Positions 1 to 8,386 of a stretch of DNA of 32,651 bases are shown here, in pieces (position 1 is the stretch's first letter; each line of letters begins with the position of its first letter). A program made the position numbers and the translations under genes. This DNA is from Desulfosporosinus sp. Lineage in GTDB: Bacteria; Bacillota; Desulfitobacteriia; Desulfitobacteriales; Desulfitobacteriaceae. The stretch is taken from positions 1 to 32,651 of the forward strand of contig JARLHV010000055.1 of the NCBI GenBank assembly GCA_031292055.1. Reading direction: 5' to 3'. Under the pieces are notes generated by a model. The model saw only the letters and a program-made list of their open reading frames with translations, had not been told where the DNA came from and searched no databases.

Positions 1-2
1 TC

Positions 3-1376
3 GAAGCCCAAGGAGAGAATGTTTTCCCAGGCTACGTCAATCTCATGGGCGACCAGTGGAGTAGCCTCTATAAGGCTACTCCGGAAATTAATCCTGAAGC
101 CAGCGGGAAGGCGGCAGCTCATCGACCGTTAATTCAAAAAATGATGAATACGAAGGAATATGAAGAACTTCGTGATCAAACCGTGCTTGATGATTTTTCA
201 GCGGCTATTGGAACGATTTCGATGGGCGAAACAGTCATTAAATACATTGAGGAAGCGCAAAAAACTAACGAACAACTCAAAAAAACGCTCGATCAGCAAA
301 GGCAGCTACAACAACAGTTGCAGAAAGCCGAGCAGTCGATTAACAAAAGTGACATGCAAGGTAAAAAACCAACTAAGAAGCAAGAGGAGGCAAAACAAAC
401 GTTGGAAAATCAAGTGAATCAGTTGCAAGAGCAGATCAGCCAGCAATTGGGCGATGGCATGAACGCAGGAGATATACTCTCTCAAGCAAGTCAGAGCGCT
501 CAGCAAGCCAAAGATAGCATCCAAGACCTTGTTTCCACTTCACAACCAGGATCTGGAGAGGCAGAAATGCAGAAAATTCCCCTTCGTCAACAGCTTGAAC
601 TGGCACAACATCTTAAGCAAAACCCGAAAATAAAACGGGTAGCCGAGTGGGCAGGTAGATTTAAAGCTATTGCGCGGAAAAAACAGAAGTCAAAGCATGT
701 TTTCTCGGTTGAACGAGACGGCATTGTACAAGGAGATAACCCTGAGCTTTTGCTCCCAACGGAACTAGCAATGCTCAACAACTCTGCTACCAAACTAGAC
801 TTTTATCGACGGTTTACGGAAAAGCAAACACTCCAATATTCGCCCGAAGGGAAAGATTCGGCAGGGAAAGGCCCCATTATATTGTGCTTAGATCAATCGG
901 GCAGTATGAAGAGCCAAAAGGAACAAGCAGCAGGGTTTGCCTTAGCGATTGCCATGATCGCTAGGCGGCAACGTCGTGACTTCGCTTACATTCCATTTGC
1001 TACTAACGTAGGTGAAACTATGACCTTTCGCCGTGGCAAAATCTCAGTGACAGATATGTTGAGGATTGCAACGGAGTTCATAAATGGAGGAACGAATTTT
1101 GAACGACCGTTGGGAGCGGCATTAGAGGTCATTGAAAAGCAAAGTCGTTTCAAAAATGCAGACATTGTGTTCGTGACTGATGGAGCAGCTTACGTGAGCC
1201 ATGAGTTTATGGCTCATTATCTCCAAGTAAAGAAAAAACTGGAATTCCAGTGTATGGGTTGTGTACTCGGCGGAAACGCTGGGTCGCAACCTGAGCTAGA
1301 GAAATTCACGGATGAGTGGTTTGCTGCTGACGATCTAATGGAAGCGGCTGAGAAAAGCGCCATTTTTAAAATTTGA
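3..1376 (+). CDS. ViaA-like VWA-domain protein (5' end outside window)
   Basis: The reading frame is already open at the first bases, so the N-terminus lies outside the window; the first in-window ATG, at 45, is probably internal. Counting from that ATG, a Gln/Lys-rich coiled-coil stretch (about residues 65-140) precedes a basic linker (LAQHLKQNPKIKRVAEWAGR) and a von Willebrand A domain. The MIDAS motif DQSGS starts at D283, followed by the GGTNFE threonine and the VTDG aspartate, so the metal site looks intact. The linker plus VWA arrangement matches the ViaA/COG2425 family, whose members work with a MoxR/RavA-type AAA+ ATPase in chaperone-like remodelling of protein complexes. That partner would be expected upstream, outside the window. 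The next gene starts 14 bp downstream, so the two are probably co-transcribed. Family call is good; the substrate is unknown. Confidence 0.85.
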   Translation, partial: EAQGENVFPGYVNLMGDQWSSLYKATPEINPEASGKAAAHRPLIQKMMNTKEYEELRDQTVLDDFSAAIGTISMGETVIKYIEEAQKTNEQLKKTLDQQRQLQQQLQKAEQSINKSDMQGKKPTKKQEEAKQTLENQVNQLQEQISQQLGDGMNAGDILSQASQSAQQAKDSIQDLVSTSQPGSGEAEMQKIPLRQQLELAQHLKQNPKIKRVAEWAGRFKAIARKKQKSKHVFSVERDGIVQGDNPELLLPTELAMLNNSATKLDFYRRFTEKQTLQYSPEGKDSAGKGPIILCLDQSGSMKSQKEQAAGFALAIAMIARRQRRDFAYIPFATNVGETMTFRRGKISVTDMLRIATEFINGGTNFERPLGAALEVIEKQSRFKNADIVFVTDGAAYVSHEFMAHYLQVKKKLEFQCMGCVLGGNAGSQPELEKFTDEWFAADDLMEAAEKSAIFKI

Positions 1377-1390
1377 AGGACTGATCACCC

Positions 1391-1942
1391 ATGTCAATAC
1401 AGACGACCGTTGAGATTAAAGGTGTTCTTGGAACCGAGGAAAAGAAGTTTTACTTTGTGAGGGACTCAGGGCCGGAAGCCATCTTTGGTGGTAAAACACC
1501 CAAGGAACTTTTCTTACTGCATGTTTATAATCCAGGCTGTTTCGATATTCAGGAAAAGGACATCCGGTTAAATATGCATGTACAAAGGCAATGTAGCTTT
1601 GGATTTGCAGGATTTCAAGCCTTGAATGTAGACACAGAGTACATCCATGAAGCGACTGAAAAAGCTCGCGAACTTGATAAGAAGAACGAAAGACAACTTT
1701 TTGTTGAAACATTAGACGCGTTGCCGAATTTGCCGGAACCGGAGGCACTTGAAAAGATAGCGATTAACTTTCTTTGCGAAGGGAACAAGGAATTAGCCTT
1801 TGCCACAGCCGATTTTTTCGAGAAAGTGATCATGGAAATGATCGGGGAAAAGGTTGGAAAAGGGAGTGGAGTGGTATTGCTCACTGTTGCGGCTGAAAAA
1901 GCGGCTGTTCAAATGAGTGCAAAAATTAAGGAACAAAATTAA
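1391..1942 (+). CDS. Hypothetical protein, 183 aa, in operon with the ViaA-like gene
   Basis: I do not recognise this protein. It has no signal peptide or membrane segment. The N-terminal half looks beta-rich, and the C-terminal half (about residues 85-180) looks helical and charged, ending in AAEKAAVQMSAKIKEQN. An ATG 14 bp after the VWA stop, same strand and similar base composition suggest translation from the same transcript, so it may be an accessory of the VWA/ATPase pair. It ends just before a strong hairpin. Confidence 0.7.
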   Translation: MSIQTTVEIKGVLGTEEKKFYFVRDSGPEAIFGGKTPKELFLLHVYNPGCFDIQEKDIRLNMHVQRQCSFGFAGFQALNVDTEYIHEATEKARELDKKNERQLFVETLDALPNLPEPEALEKIAINFLCEGNKELAFATADFFEKVIMEMIGEKVGKGSGVVLLTVAAEKAAVQMSAKIKEQN

Positions 1943-1960
1943 GCTGAGTTCCAGAAGAGA

Positions 1961-1991
1961 GGCACCCATTAACGGTTGTTAAGTGGGTGCC
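1961..1991 (+). terminator. Strong intergenic hairpin after the VWA operon
   Basis: GGCACCCA pairs with TGGGTGCC and an inner TTAAC pairs with GTTAA, with one bulged G and a 4-nt loop. No clear U-tract follows (attatatagg), so it may be an RNA-stability or processing element rather than a classic terminator. Confidence 0.5.
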
Positions 1992-2021
1992 ATTATATAG
2001 GAAAGGAAAGGTGATTTCAAC

Positions 2022-2315
2022 ATGCTTCGTGTTGTCGTTATTGAACCAGGATTTCCAGCGGAAATACAAGAGGTCAACCATGATTTGGCAAGCCTTCAAT
2101 CTCTAGTTGGGGGATACATCGAACACGTATTTTTCAAGGATGATATTGGATTCTTAATTAATGAGGAAGGGAAGCTTATGGGGCTGCCTCCAAACAGGAT
2201 CAACTATTACGGCGATATTCTCGTCGGAACCGTAGTAATCGTGAAAACTTGTAAGGAAGGATTTTGTTCATTGGCTGAAGATGAGGCCGAAAGACTAAGG
2301 ATGATGTTTGGCTAA
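2022..2315 (+). CDS. DUF3846 domain protein
   Basis: The 97-residue protein reads MLRVVVIEPG..., then SLQSLVGGYIEHV, a GFLINEEGKLMGLPPNR stretch and DILVGTVVIVK. This order is the signature of DUF3846, a small domain common on plasmids, integrative elements and phages and of unknown molecular function. An AGGAAAGG ribosome site lies about 12 bp upstream of the ATG. It stands apart from the preceding genes, behind a hairpin, and its presence hints at mobile-element ancestry for this end of the window. The family call rests on remembered family pattern. Confidence 0.75.
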   Translation: MLRVVVIEPGFPAEIQEVNHDLASLQSLVGGYIEHVFFKDDIGFLINEEGKLMGLPPNRINYYGDILVGTVVIVKTCKEGFCSLAEDEAERLRMMFG

Positions 2316-2390
2316 GCGGGAGGCTTATTATATATGAAGGAAACTTCTTATTATTGAGTATTAAAACATCAAAGAAAGGAGCTATGGAAG

Positions 2391-2585
2391 ATGAAAGGAT
2401 ACGTTAGCAAATGGGAGCAGGCATTAAACGTAGCTAAGACATACGACCCACTGAACGCATCTGACGAGGAAATCAAGCGTTTGACTAAGCAGATTTTTGC
2501 TAAGTTGGTTGTTGGGATAGATACGACGATAGGACGCGTCAATGGGAAGCTTGTGCTGACAAGGCACTCGCCAAAATCTTATTAG
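2391..2585 (+). CDS. Small hypothetical protein, 64 aa
   Basis: A good Shine-Dalgarno sequence (AAAGGAGC) precedes the ATG. The predicted peptide is helical and charged in its first half and ends GKLVLTRHSPKSY. I recognise no family. A 14-bp-arm hairpin starts only 3 nt after the stop codon, so the gene and hairpin probably form one transcription unit. Confidence 0.5.
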   Translation: MKGYVSKWEQALNVAKTYDPLNASDEEIKRLTKQIFAKLVVGIDTTIGRVNGKLVLTRHSPKSY

Positions 2586-2588
2586 GAT

Positions 2589-2627
2589 CAGCTCATAGGC
2601 CGCTTGTATAGGTCGGCCTATGAGCTG
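2589..2627 (+). terminator. 14-bp perfect hairpin after the 64-aa gene
   Basis: CAGCTCATAGGCCG at 2589-2602 is perfectly complementary to CGGCCTATGAGCTG at 2614-2627, with an 11-nt loop. No U-run follows. It may act as a transcript 3' end or barrier between the upstream genes and the toxin-antitoxin pair. Confidence 0.5.
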
Positions 2628-2671
2628 AAGCTGATTAGTCTTGCAAATAGGCAGATAGCCTAGGATCAATT

Positions 2672-2700
2672 ATCACATTATATATCATATATGCTATAAT
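2672..2700 (+). promoter_or_regulatory. Probable promoter of the toxin-antitoxin pair
   Basis: A consensus TATAAT lies at 2695-2700, with a weaker ATCACA -35 box 17 bp upstream, in an AT-rich stretch (atatatcatatat). Transcription would start near 2707. This rules out the ATG at 2699 as the toxin start. Confidence 0.6.
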
Positions 2701-2725
2701 GATTGAGGGAGGAATTGAGGAAATA

Positions 2726-3082
2726 ATGTGGACAGTCATTTTTTACGAAAAGGAAAACGGTGAAAACCAAGTAAAAGAGTTCCTTGATTCATTGCCAGCA
2801 AAGCTAAAGGCTAAAGCCCTTTTTGAGATTGATCTTTTAGAACAATACGGTATTGATCTGAGAGAGCCTTATACAAAGGCACTTCAAGGTGGTAATTATA
2901 GAGGTTTATGGGAACTCAGGATCAAACTAGGCAGTGATGCATCTCGAATATTCTATTTTCTCCCTATCCGTAATACTTTTGTGTTGCTCCACGGTTTTTT
3001 GAAAAAATCTGAAGAAACACCTAAGCGAGAGATGGAAATTGCTTATCGTCGTATGGAAGATTATCGAAGGAGGTATTTATAA
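2726..3082 (+). CDS. HigB/Gp49-like (RelE superfamily) toxin
   Basis: This 118-aa protein (MWTVIFYEKENGENQVKEFL...) has the layout of the phage-derived Gp49/HigB branch of RelE-type mRNA interferases: an early EFLDSLP, a helical region, GLWELRIK, then SRIFYFLP and a C-terminal LLHGFLKKSEETPKREMEIA. Such toxins cut mRNA on ribosomes until bound by their antitoxin. I chose the ATG at 2726 because the upstream in-frame ATG at 2699 sits inside the -10 box and because GAGG lies at a proper distance. The gene ends with a 1-nt overlap with the antitoxin start, so the order is toxin first, as in higBA. Confidence 0.85.
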   Translation: MWTVIFYEKENGENQVKEFLDSLPAKLKAKALFEIDLLEQYGIDLREPYTKALQGGNYRGLWELRIKLGSDASRIFYFLPIRNTFVLLHGFLKKSEETPKREMEIAYRRMEDYRRRYL

Positions 3083-3369
3083 TGGAACAGAGAACGGGTG
3101 CCCCGTGGGAAGAGGTTCGGGCAGAATTATTGAAAGATCCGGAAACTGCTCAGGCCGTTAAGGATTTGGAACCAGAATATGAAATCATAAAAGAAATCAT
3201 TGAAGCTAGAATAAAGCAGGGGCTAACACAGGAAGATTTAGCAAAATCCATAGGCACTCGCCAAAGTAATATTAGTCGATTAGAAGCTGGCGAAGCAAAT
3301 CCTTCTTTGCGATTTTTGAAAAAGTTGGCAACAGGATTGGGTAAGGAATTGCATATTTCATTTAGATAG
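3082..3369 (+). CDS. HigA-like XRE antitoxin
   Basis: The 95-aa protein carries a Cro/CI-type helix-turn-helix in its C-terminal half (RIKQGLTQEDLAKSIGTRQS followed by NISRLEAGEANPSLRFLKKL). Its N-terminal part is helical and acidic, a region that could contact the toxin. AAGGAGG lies 7 nt before the ATG, inside the toxin gene, and start and stop overlap by one base, which implies translational coupling. It should neutralise the upstream toxin and repress the shared promoter near 2672-2700. Confidence 0.88.
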   Translation: MEQRTGAPWEEVRAELLKDPETAQAVKDLEPEYEIIKEIIEARIKQGLTQEDLAKSIGTRQSNISRLEAGEANPSLRFLKKLATGLGKELHISFR

Positions 3370-3462
3370 ATATTGCTAGAATTAGGAAAAATGAGAAAGT
3401 GGTATTTGAAATGAAAGATTGGAAGAGTCCAGTGCCGATCCCAAGCAAAGAGAACAATATTT

Positions 3463-3762
3463 TTGACCGAAAAAAAAGCCATCCTAGATGAACTCATGGT
3501 AGTTGAAGCATCAAGACTGAATGCAGAGAAGGCTGAGGCGAAAGGAAGGGTTGAAGGAGAGGCTAAAGGAAAATTATTATGGCCAAAGATGCCATCTGGC
3601 CAATACCTTGAAATGCGTTTCGGCGCAGAGTCTCAAGCCCCTCAGGATACTATTTGCACGATAACTGTTTGGATGTGCTCAGCTGGACTATGAATAAAAT
3701 TTCATCGTAATCAGTTCGATGAGGCCAAAGCACTTATTCAGGCTAGTTTAGTCTCTCAATAA
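3463..3762 (+). pseudogene. Decayed C-terminal remnant of an Rpn/PD-(D/E)XK transposase-like gene
   Basis: The first part reads ...AEKAEAKGRVEGEAKGK, the repetitive Glu/Lys/Gly linker typical of Rpn-family recombination-promoting nucleases (PDDEXK transposase-like). After about 3590 the frame breaks. Pieces of a plausible C-terminus continue in other frames: MRFGAESQA in the first, then FDEAKALIQASLVSQ ending at a stop at 3760-3762. The nuclease core is absent. This is a non-functional 3' remnant with at least one frameshift, and a trace of past gene turnover beside the toxin-antitoxin pair. Confidence 0.6.
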
Positions 3763-3802
3763 CGTAACGAAAAACACCATACAACTGAAGTCGTTTTGAC
3801 GG

Positions 3803-3859
3803 TGTTGATGGCATCAACAATTAACGGGATACCAATAAATGTATTCCGTTAAATATTTT
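3803..3859 (+). terminator. Terminator-like inverted repeats
   Basis: TTAACGGGATAC at 3821-3832 pairs with GTATTCCGTTAA at 3841-3852 (one G-U pair, 8-nt loop) and is followed by ATATTTTT, resembling a weak intrinsic terminator after the toxin-antitoxin/remnant unit. A 17-bp palindrome, TGTTGATG-G-CATCAACA, lies just before it at 3803-3819. Confidence 0.45.
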
Positions 3860-4096
3860 TAGATTCAATAGCATTGCATAGAATTATTACACAGAAGAGC
3901 AATTCTATGACAAAATATGAATATTTAATGCCTATGTTACCCTTAAACGGCCATTTATCCCATTGAAGATATTGCACAGAATTATTTATAACTTTCTAGG
4001 ATTTTGTCACACCCAACAACGCCTCAGCCTATATGATCTTGCGGTACAGTAGGCGAAAAGGTAGAGGATATGTGAGGTCAAAGTTAAAACTTCTAA

Positions 4097-4125
4097 TGTA
4101 ACACAACTAAATATATGTTACATTC
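4097..4125 (+). repeat. Palindromic repeat element, copy 1
   Basis: The element starts TGTAACACAA and ends GTTACATTC, 29 nt in all. Its ends form an inverted repeat (AATGTAAC at 4095-4102 with GTTACATT at 4117-4124). Close copies lie at 15168-15196 and 19115-19142 in the same orientation. It precedes the regulator of the helicase/methylase/ATPase module. Confidence 0.6.
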
Positions 4126-4429
4126 AACTGATCAAATATACGGAATTTCCATTTGAAGGAATGTTTTAGCGTTTGCGATGTTTCCTTGGACGAAATACGT
4201 GGAGACGGTCGTGGTGATAGAAGTGGAAATAGTTTGGTACCAAGAGGTTTGTAATATTTTTGATAGTGTGTTTTATGTTCTCTCGGACAGCAGTTTTGAG
4301 GGAACTTTTTGTTAAGGGGGTTGCACCCTTTACGCAGAAATATATAGTTACGCGTAATAAAGACAGTTATTTGTATCAGTGCAACAACTCGCAACAGTGT
4401 GGTTTGTAGAACGTAAACCATCACAATAA

Positions 4430-4467
4430 AGAGAGGATACAAACAGATTTCCGTTTGTATCCTCTCT
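4430..4467. other. 15-bp perfect hairpin upstream of the defence operon
   Basis: AGAGAGGATACAAAC at 4430-4444 is perfectly complementary to GTTTGTATCCTCTCT at 4453-4467, with an 8-nt loop. No U-tract follows on the plus strand; on the minus strand the stem is followed by TTTATTG. It could be a minus-strand terminator insulating the operon or a remnant end of a mobile element. Confidence 0.5.
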
Positions 4468-4584
4468 AACTTCATATAGATGTAAATTTCCTTCACTTTT
4501 ATTTACTTTTATATTGCATACATGAATATTTCCTGAAATAATAATATTAACTTAATCTGCAAGTTTAATCTGTGAGGTGCCGAT

Positions 4585-4797
4585 ATGATTGTGAGTTACA
4601 AAAAACTATGGAAATTACTCATAGATCGGGATATGAAGAAAAAAGATCTCCAAGAAGCGGCCGGACTCAGCCCCGCATCGGTTGCTAAACTCTCAAAAAA
4701 CGAAAATGTCAGCATGGACGTGCTTATTAAGGTCTGCACCGCTCTGGGTGTTGATATCGGGGACATTATGGAAATGATACCTGATAATAATAGATAG
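4585..4797 (+). CDS. Small Cro/CI-type regulator of the defence operon
   Basis: This 70-aa protein is almost only a helix-turn-helix domain: MKKKDLQEAAGLSPASVAKL, then SKNENVSMDVLIKVCTALG, DIGDIMEM. It matches the short HTH_26-like (YozG-type) XRE regulators. A GAGGTG site lies just upstream of the ATG. It ends 74 bp before the helicase start and shares its strand, with no terminator between, so it is probably the first gene of the operon. By analogy with control proteins of restriction-modification and DISARM-type loci it may set the timing or level of methylase/helicase expression; that role is inference. Confidence 0.8.
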   Translation: MIVSYKKLWKLLIDRDMKKKDLQEAAGLSPASVAKLSKNENVSMDVLIKVCTALGVDIGDIMEMIPDNNR

Positions 4798-4871
4798 AGC
4801 CGTTTTATTACACACCATTTATGAGAAAATCAGATGCACGCTTGTATTTTTTCGGGAAGGAAGGTCGAGGT

Positions 4872-7800
4872 ATGGCACGACTTGAAGATATAACTGCCGG
4901 CAGCAGTGTCGTTGGCATAATAAGCAAAGAGCCTGTCTCAGTGGTTGCAGTAAAATGGTACGGTACCGCCGTTCTTGAAATCACTTTCAAGGACAGTCGC
5001 GGTCTTCTAGCCAGCCAACTGATTTATAGAGAAAACGAAGATAGTATTGATATTTTGGATAATAACTTGCCGTGGAGCTTTGATGCCGACGGTAATTTAT
5101 TGCGTCTTGCATCCGAAGCGTACCGGATCAATCTCGCACATCTCTTTGACCCGTATTTGGCTGTACATACATCGGCAATCGAGCCACTTCCGCATCAGAT
5201 TTCCGCTGTTTATCAAGAAATGCTACCACGTCTCCCTCTGCGTTACATATTAGCGGATGACCCCGGAGCTGGCAAAACTATTATGACAGGGCTATTCTTA
5301 AAGGAACTGATTATTCGCGGCGATTTAAAACGTTGCCTTATCGTTTCCCCCGGTAATTTGGCTGAGCAGTGGCAGGATGAGCTTTACCGTAAATTTCATC
5401 TGCGCTTTGAGATACTGACGAATGACCGCATCGAGTCTGCCATATCCGGTAACGTTTTTGCGGAAACGAACTTATGCATTGCCCGATTGGACAAGCTGTC
5501 CCGAAATAAGGAAATACAAGAGAAACTGCGTGTTACGGATTGGGACTTGATCGTGTGTGATGAAGCGCATAAGATGTCGGCTACGGTTTGGGGCGGGGAA
5601 ATCAAGTACACTAAACGCTTTCAGTTGGGACGACTATTGTCCGGCATTACGCGTCATTTCCTGTTACTGACAGCTACCCCCCATAACGGAAAAGAAGAAG
5701 ATTTCCAACTCTTCATGTCTCTCATTGATCAAGATCGCTTTGAGGGAGCTGCCCGCTCCAGCAACCAAACTGTCGATGTATCCGATGTGATGCGCCGGTT
5801 AGTAAAAGAAGAACTGTTGAAATTTGACGGTACACCGCTGTTCCCGGAGCGGCTTGCCTATACCGTTAATTACGACCTGTCGCCTATGGAATCACAGCTA
5901 TACGCTGCCGTGACAGACTATGTTCAAGAGGAGTTTAACCGCGCCGATCAGCTCAACAATGAGCGCAAAACAACCGTCGGCTTCGCGTTGACCATATTGC
6001 AGCGTCGATTGGCATCCTCACCGGAAGCAATCTATCAATCATTGCGTCGCCGCCGCGAGCGCCTTGAAAACAGGCTAACTGAGGAGAAGCTCGGAAAACG
6101 CGCAGCGGATTACAACGCAAAATTTGCTATGCCTGAAGATTATGACGAGGACGATCTTCCCTCCAGTGAACTGGAAGAGGCCGAAGAAAACGTAGCTGAT
6201 CAGGCATCTGCCGCTACCACAATTAGCGAGCTGGAGGCAGAAATCAAGATATTAAAACGCCTTGAGCGCATGGCCAACGAAGTCCGTGCAAGCGGTGAAG
6301 ATCGAAAATGGGACGAGCTTTCCAAGCTTTTGCAGGACAACGAGAATATGCTTGGATCCGACGGTCATCTCGAAAAGCTCATTATTTTCACTGAGCATAA
6401 GGATACCCTGCGTTACCTCACCGAGAAAATACGCTCCCTTTTTGGGCATGACGAGGCTGTCGTCAATATCTATGGTGGTATGCTACGCGATGAGCGCAGA
6501 AAAAAGGAGGAGCTATTCAAACAGGACAAAGATGTTCGCATCCTTATTGCTACGGATGCTGCCGGTGAAGGTATCAATCTCCAACGCGCTCACTTAATGG
6601 TTAACTATGACCTGCCGTGGAATCCGAACCGTCTCGAACAGCGTTTCGGCAGAATCCACCGTATCGGTCAGACTGAAGTTTGCCACCTTTGGAATCTTGT
6701 ATCCAATGAAACACGTGAAGGCATGGTATTCCAGCGTCTTTTCGAGAAATTGGAACAAGAACGCGAAGCCCTCGGTGGAAAAGTCTTTGATATTCTCGGT
6801 AAAATGACCTTCAACAATCGTTCTTTGCGAGAATTGCTTATTGAAGCTGTGCGCTATGGAAATGATCCGGATGTCCGCGCGCGGCTTTATCAGGTCGTAG
6901 ACAATTCGCTTGAACGCGCCGCACTGAAATCCTTGCTCGAAGAACGTGCGTTGACCGAGGATACCATGGACATCCACAAGATAATGGCAATCCGGGAGGA
7001 TATGGAGCGTATCGAAGCCCACAAGCTGCAGCCTCACTTTGTCGAGGCGTTTTTCGTCGAAGCTTTCAGAAGTGTCGGCGGGAAGATTCGCCCGCGTGAG
7101 AGCGGACGCTATGAAATCTCATCGGTACCTTTTGCCGTGCGTAATCGAGATATGCAGATCGGCTTTGGTGAATCTGTGCTGCAGCGGTATGAACGCATCT
7201 GCTTTGACAAGGAATACTGCAACGTGCAGGGACTCATACCAGCTTCCTTGGTCTGCCCTGGCAATCCGCTTCTGGAGGCCACGATTGACTTAATCCGTGA
7301 GCGCAATATCGATGTACTCAAACGCGGCGCTATCTTTATTGATGAAGGCGACTTCGGTACGGAAGCACGCTTGCTTTTTTACATAGAGGATGCTGTTTGC
7401 GATGGCGTTATCTTGCCCAATGGTTCCAAACGCGTTATCTCGAAAAATACTCATTTCGTTGAAATCAAAGAGGATGGCACTGCTCGAAGTGCTGGTTATG
7501 CGCCGTATTTAGATTATAGAGCAACCTCGGTCGATGAGCAGGCCACAATCCGTGTTTATATCAACCAGCAGGACTGGCTGCACACCGGCGTGGAAGACCG
7601 TGCTCGCGGTTACGCTATTGCGCAGATCATCCCGGCACACTTCGCGCAGGTTAAGGCACATAAAACCAAGATGATTGACAAGACTGCAAAGGCAGTTAAG
7701 GAACGACTGACTGCCGAAATACAGTATTGGGATTTCAGATCTGCCGATTTGAAACAAAAAGAATCCGCAGGGAAAATAAACGCCAGGCTAAACTCACAGC

Positions 7801-8378
7801 TTGCCTCAAGACGCGCTGAAGAGTTAGAAGCGCGTATGCAGCGTAGGCTGGCCGAACTTGAAACGGAAAAAATGATCTCCGCGATGCCTCCGATCGTGGT
7901 AGGTGGCGCGCTGGTTATTCCTCGCGGGCTACTTCATCAGCTAACCGGCAATCCTAATGTAGGCACCTTCGGACAGGGAGACCGTAAGGCTGTAGAATAC
8001 GCTTCCATGAAAGCCGTCATGGATATTGAAGTTGAGCTCGGTTTTATGCCGCACGACGTCAGTGCTGATAAATGTGGCTACGATATTGAATCCACAATAC
8101 CCAAGGAGTTACGGCATGACTCCGCTTGTCTGCGCTTTATTGAAGTGAAAGGTCGGGCAAAGGGCTCGACGTCTGTTACGGTGACTAAAAATGAGATCCT
8201 CACCGCGCTTAATAAACCTGACGAATTTATCTTGGCAATCGTCGAGGTAGACGGTTTGCTGACACATACTATTTATCTGAAAAAGCCCTTCCGCATTGCG
8301 CCGGATTTTGCCTCAATCGGCGTAAATTTTGACATCGCGGAACTGGTCAATAACGCGGAAATTATCTTCCAGAAATGA
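4872..8378 (+). CDS. DrmD-like SNF2 helicase with C-terminal DUF3883
   Basis: A 1168-aa superfamily 2 SNF2-type ATPase. Visible motifs, counted from the ATG at 4872: Walker A DDPGAGKT (K135), DEAH box from D230, LLLTATPHNGKEEDF (motif III), ATDAAGEGINLQ (V), and QRFGRIHRIGQ (VI, first Arg R591). A charged coiled coil lies between the two RecA lobes. Near the C-terminus RFIEVKGRAKGSTSVTVTKN (E1091, K1093) is the DUF3883 signature, a restriction-endonuclease-like fold. I chose 4872 because GGAAGGAAGGTCGAGG precedes it and MARLEDITAG is the usual start of this family; an ATG at 4821 has weaker support. In class 1 DISARM, DrmD is a helicase of this kind. Its stop lies 8 bp before the methylase ATG (or overlaps an ATG at 8375). 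Confidence 0.88.
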   Translation: MARLEDITAGSSVVGIISKEPVSVVAVKWYGTAVLEITFKDSRGLLASQLIYRENEDSIDILDNNLPWSFDADGNLLRLASEAYRINLAHLFDPYLAVHTSAIEPLPHQISAVYQEMLPRLPLRYILADDPGAGKTIMTGLFLKELIIRGDLKRCLIVSPGNLAEQWQDELYRKFHLRFEILTNDRIESAISGNVFAETNLCIARLDKLSRNKEIQEKLRVTDWDLIVCDEAHKMSATVWGGEIKYTKRFQLGRLLSGITRHFLLLTATPHNGKEEDFQLFMSLIDQDRFEGAARSSNQTVDVSDVMRRLVKEELLKFDGTPLFPERLAYTVNYDLSPMESQLYAAVTDYVQEEFNRADQLNNERKTTVGFALTILQRRLASSPEAIYQSLRRRRERLENRLTEEKLGKRAADYNAKFAMPEDYDEDDLPSSELEEAEENVADQASAATTISELEAEIKILKRLERMANEVRASGEDRKWDELSKLLQDNENMLGSDGHLEKLIIFTEHKDTLRYLTEKIRSLFGHDEAVVNIYGGMLRDERRKKEELFKQDKDVRILIATDAAGEGINLQRAHLMVNYDLPWNPNRLEQRFGRIHRIGQTEVCHLWNLVSNETREGMVFQRLFEKLEQEREALGGKVFDILGKMTFNNRSLRELLIEAVRYGNDPDVRARLYQVVDNSLERAALKSLLEERALTEDTMDIHKIMAIREDMERIEAHKLQPHFVEAFFVEAFRSVGGKIRPRESGRYEISSVPFAVRNRDMQIGFGESVLQRYERICFDKEYCNVQGLIPASLVCPGNPLLEATIDLIRERNIDVLKRGAIFIDEGDFGTEARLLFYIEDAVCDGVILPNGSKRVISKNTHFVEIKEDGTARSAGYAPYLDYRATSVDEQATIRVYINQQDWLHTGVEDRARGYAIAQIIPAHFAQVKAHKTKMIDKTAKAVKERLTAEIQYWDFRSADLKQKESAGKINARLNSQLASRRAEELEARMQRRLAELETEKMISAMPPIVVGGALVIPRGLLHQLTGNPNVGTFGQGDRKAVEYASMKAVMDIEVELGFMPHDVSADKCGYDIESTIPKELRHDSACLRFIEVKGRAKGSTSVTVTKNEILTALNKPDEFILAIVEVDGLLTHTIYLKKPFRIAPDFASIGVNFDIAELVNNAEIIFQK

Positions 8379-8386
8379 GGGTTCAT

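Larger units (their letters stand above)
3860..4584. other. Gene-free stretch before the methylase module
   Basis: I see no convincing gene here; a 129-codon open frame on the minus strand looks like noise. The stretch holds a 16-bp direct repeat with one mismatch (ATTGCATAGAATTATT at 3873-3888 and a copy at 3971-3986), the first copy of the 28-29-bp palindromic element (4097-4125), and a 15-bp-arm hairpin (4430-4467). Confidence 0.5.

Noticed and set aside
2699..2725. Upstream ATG for the HigB-like toxin
   Set aside because: The ATG overlaps the TATAAT box, so it would precede the transcript start; the ATG at 2726 has a ribosome site and fits the family length.
4107..4496. 129-codon minus-strand open frame before the defence operon
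   Set aside because: No ribosome site, no recognisable domain, and it runs through the 15-bp hairpin and the repeat element; its composition is like noncoding DNA.
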